From NCBI GenBank assembly GCA_046261875.1, contig JBHENW010000089.1, positions 1 through 11,068 of the forward strand: a DNA stretch of 11,068 nucleotides, in the 5' to 3' direction. Both the position numbers and the translations under genes were made by a program. The stretch comes from JBHENW01 sp046261875 (GTDB taxonomy: Bacteria > Acidobacteriota > Thermoanaerobaculia > UBA5066 > Gp7-AA6). Of the stretch, positions 10,930 to 11,068 are shown piece by piece. The notes beneath the pieces were generated by a model. It was not told where the DNA came from, searched no databases, and worked only from the letters and a program-made list of their open reading frames with translations. Every line of letters starts with the position of its first letter. The stretch's first letter is position 1.

Positions 10930-11068
10930 ATGGGTAAAGAGAAGTTTGACCGGACCAAGCCGCACGTGAACATCGGGACGATTGGTCACGTGGATCACGG
11001 GAAGACGACGTTGACGTCGGCGATTACGCTGGTGTTGTCGAAGAAGGGGTTGGCGCAGGCCAAGGCGT
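10930..11068 (+). CDS. tuf: Elongation factor Tu, 5' end only
   Basis: EF-Tu is the GTPase that delivers aminoacyl-tRNA to the ribosome. Only the first 46 codons are in the window. They read MGKEKFDRTKPHVNIGTIGH and continue into the P-loop GHVDHGKTT and the start of the switch region. The second residue is Gly rather than the more usual Ala. GAGGG (10919-10923) lies 6 bases before the ATG. No separate promoter is visible in the short gap after tRNA-Thr(GGT), so it is probably co-transcribed with the four tRNAs. Codons such as TTG and ATT are frequent in this stretch, unlike the C-ending codons of ispF and rlmB. Confidence 0.97.
   Translation, partial: MGKEKFDRTKPHVNIGTIGHVDHGKTTLTSAITLVLSKKGLAQAKA

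Noticed and set aside
1..11068. CRISPR array, insertion sequence or phage attachment site
   Set aside because: No regularly spaced direct repeats, no transposase or integrase frame and no copy of a tRNA 3' end elsewhere in the window were seen by eye.

Overview
The window is GC-rich bacterial chromosome in two parts that are read away from each other. Bases 1-8927 (minus strand) are one uninterrupted open frame. It begins at an ATG at 8925-8927 and is still open at the left edge, giving 2975 complete codons of a hybrid non-ribosomal peptide synthetase / polyketide synthase (NRPS-PKS). Bases 9084-11068 (plus strand) are housekeeping genes: ispF, rlmB, then tRNA-Thr(TGT), tRNA-Tyr(GTA), tRNA-Gly(TCC), tRNA-Thr(GGT) and the first 46 codons of tuf (EF-Tu). 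A 156-bp divergent intergenic region lies between the two parts. The four tRNAs followed by tuf are an order widely conserved in bacteria, so the right part is core chromosome and the left part looks like an accessory biosynthetic locus beside it. An Acidobacteriota-like or similar high-GC soil lineage would fit, but only tuf, ispF and rlmB bear on this and I cannot run a phylogeny.

The synthetase, read from its own N-terminus, has the domains A1 - T1 - KS - AT - ACP - AMT (glutamate-1-semialdehyde-type aminotransferase) - C - A2 (cut by the window edge). Every catalytic or carrier residue I looked for is present. No condensation domain precedes A1 and no ketoreductase, dehydratase or methyltransferase lies between KS and AMT. 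A1 has the ten-residue specificity signature DAFWLGGTFK, one residue from the classical valine signature DAFWIGGTFK. A2 shows DILQLGMIW, very close to the classical glycine signature. The AT carries the AFH motif typical of malonyl-CoA.

Taken together these predict an unusual opening sequence. An amino acid (valine predicted) is loaded, extended by malonyl-CoA to a 4-amino-3-keto thioester, and transaminated at the 3-keto group to a vicinal 3,4-diamino acid. That unit is then joined to glycine. It would be an amino analogue of a statine unit, the residue a ketoreductase would give. Mycosubtilin/iturin and microcystin synthetases carry the same AMT-C-A block but feed it fatty-acyl or Adda-type chains. 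Priming it with an alpha-amino acid is the most interesting feature of the window.

On the plus strand ispF and rlmB overlap by ATGA. A good extended -10 promoter with a GC-rich discriminator overlaps the 3' end of rlmB and probably drives the tRNA-tuf operon. A degenerate heptamer array in inverted orientation lies between tRNA-Tyr and tRNA-Gly. The long plus-strand frames opposite the synthetase are codon-bias shadows and are not annotated.
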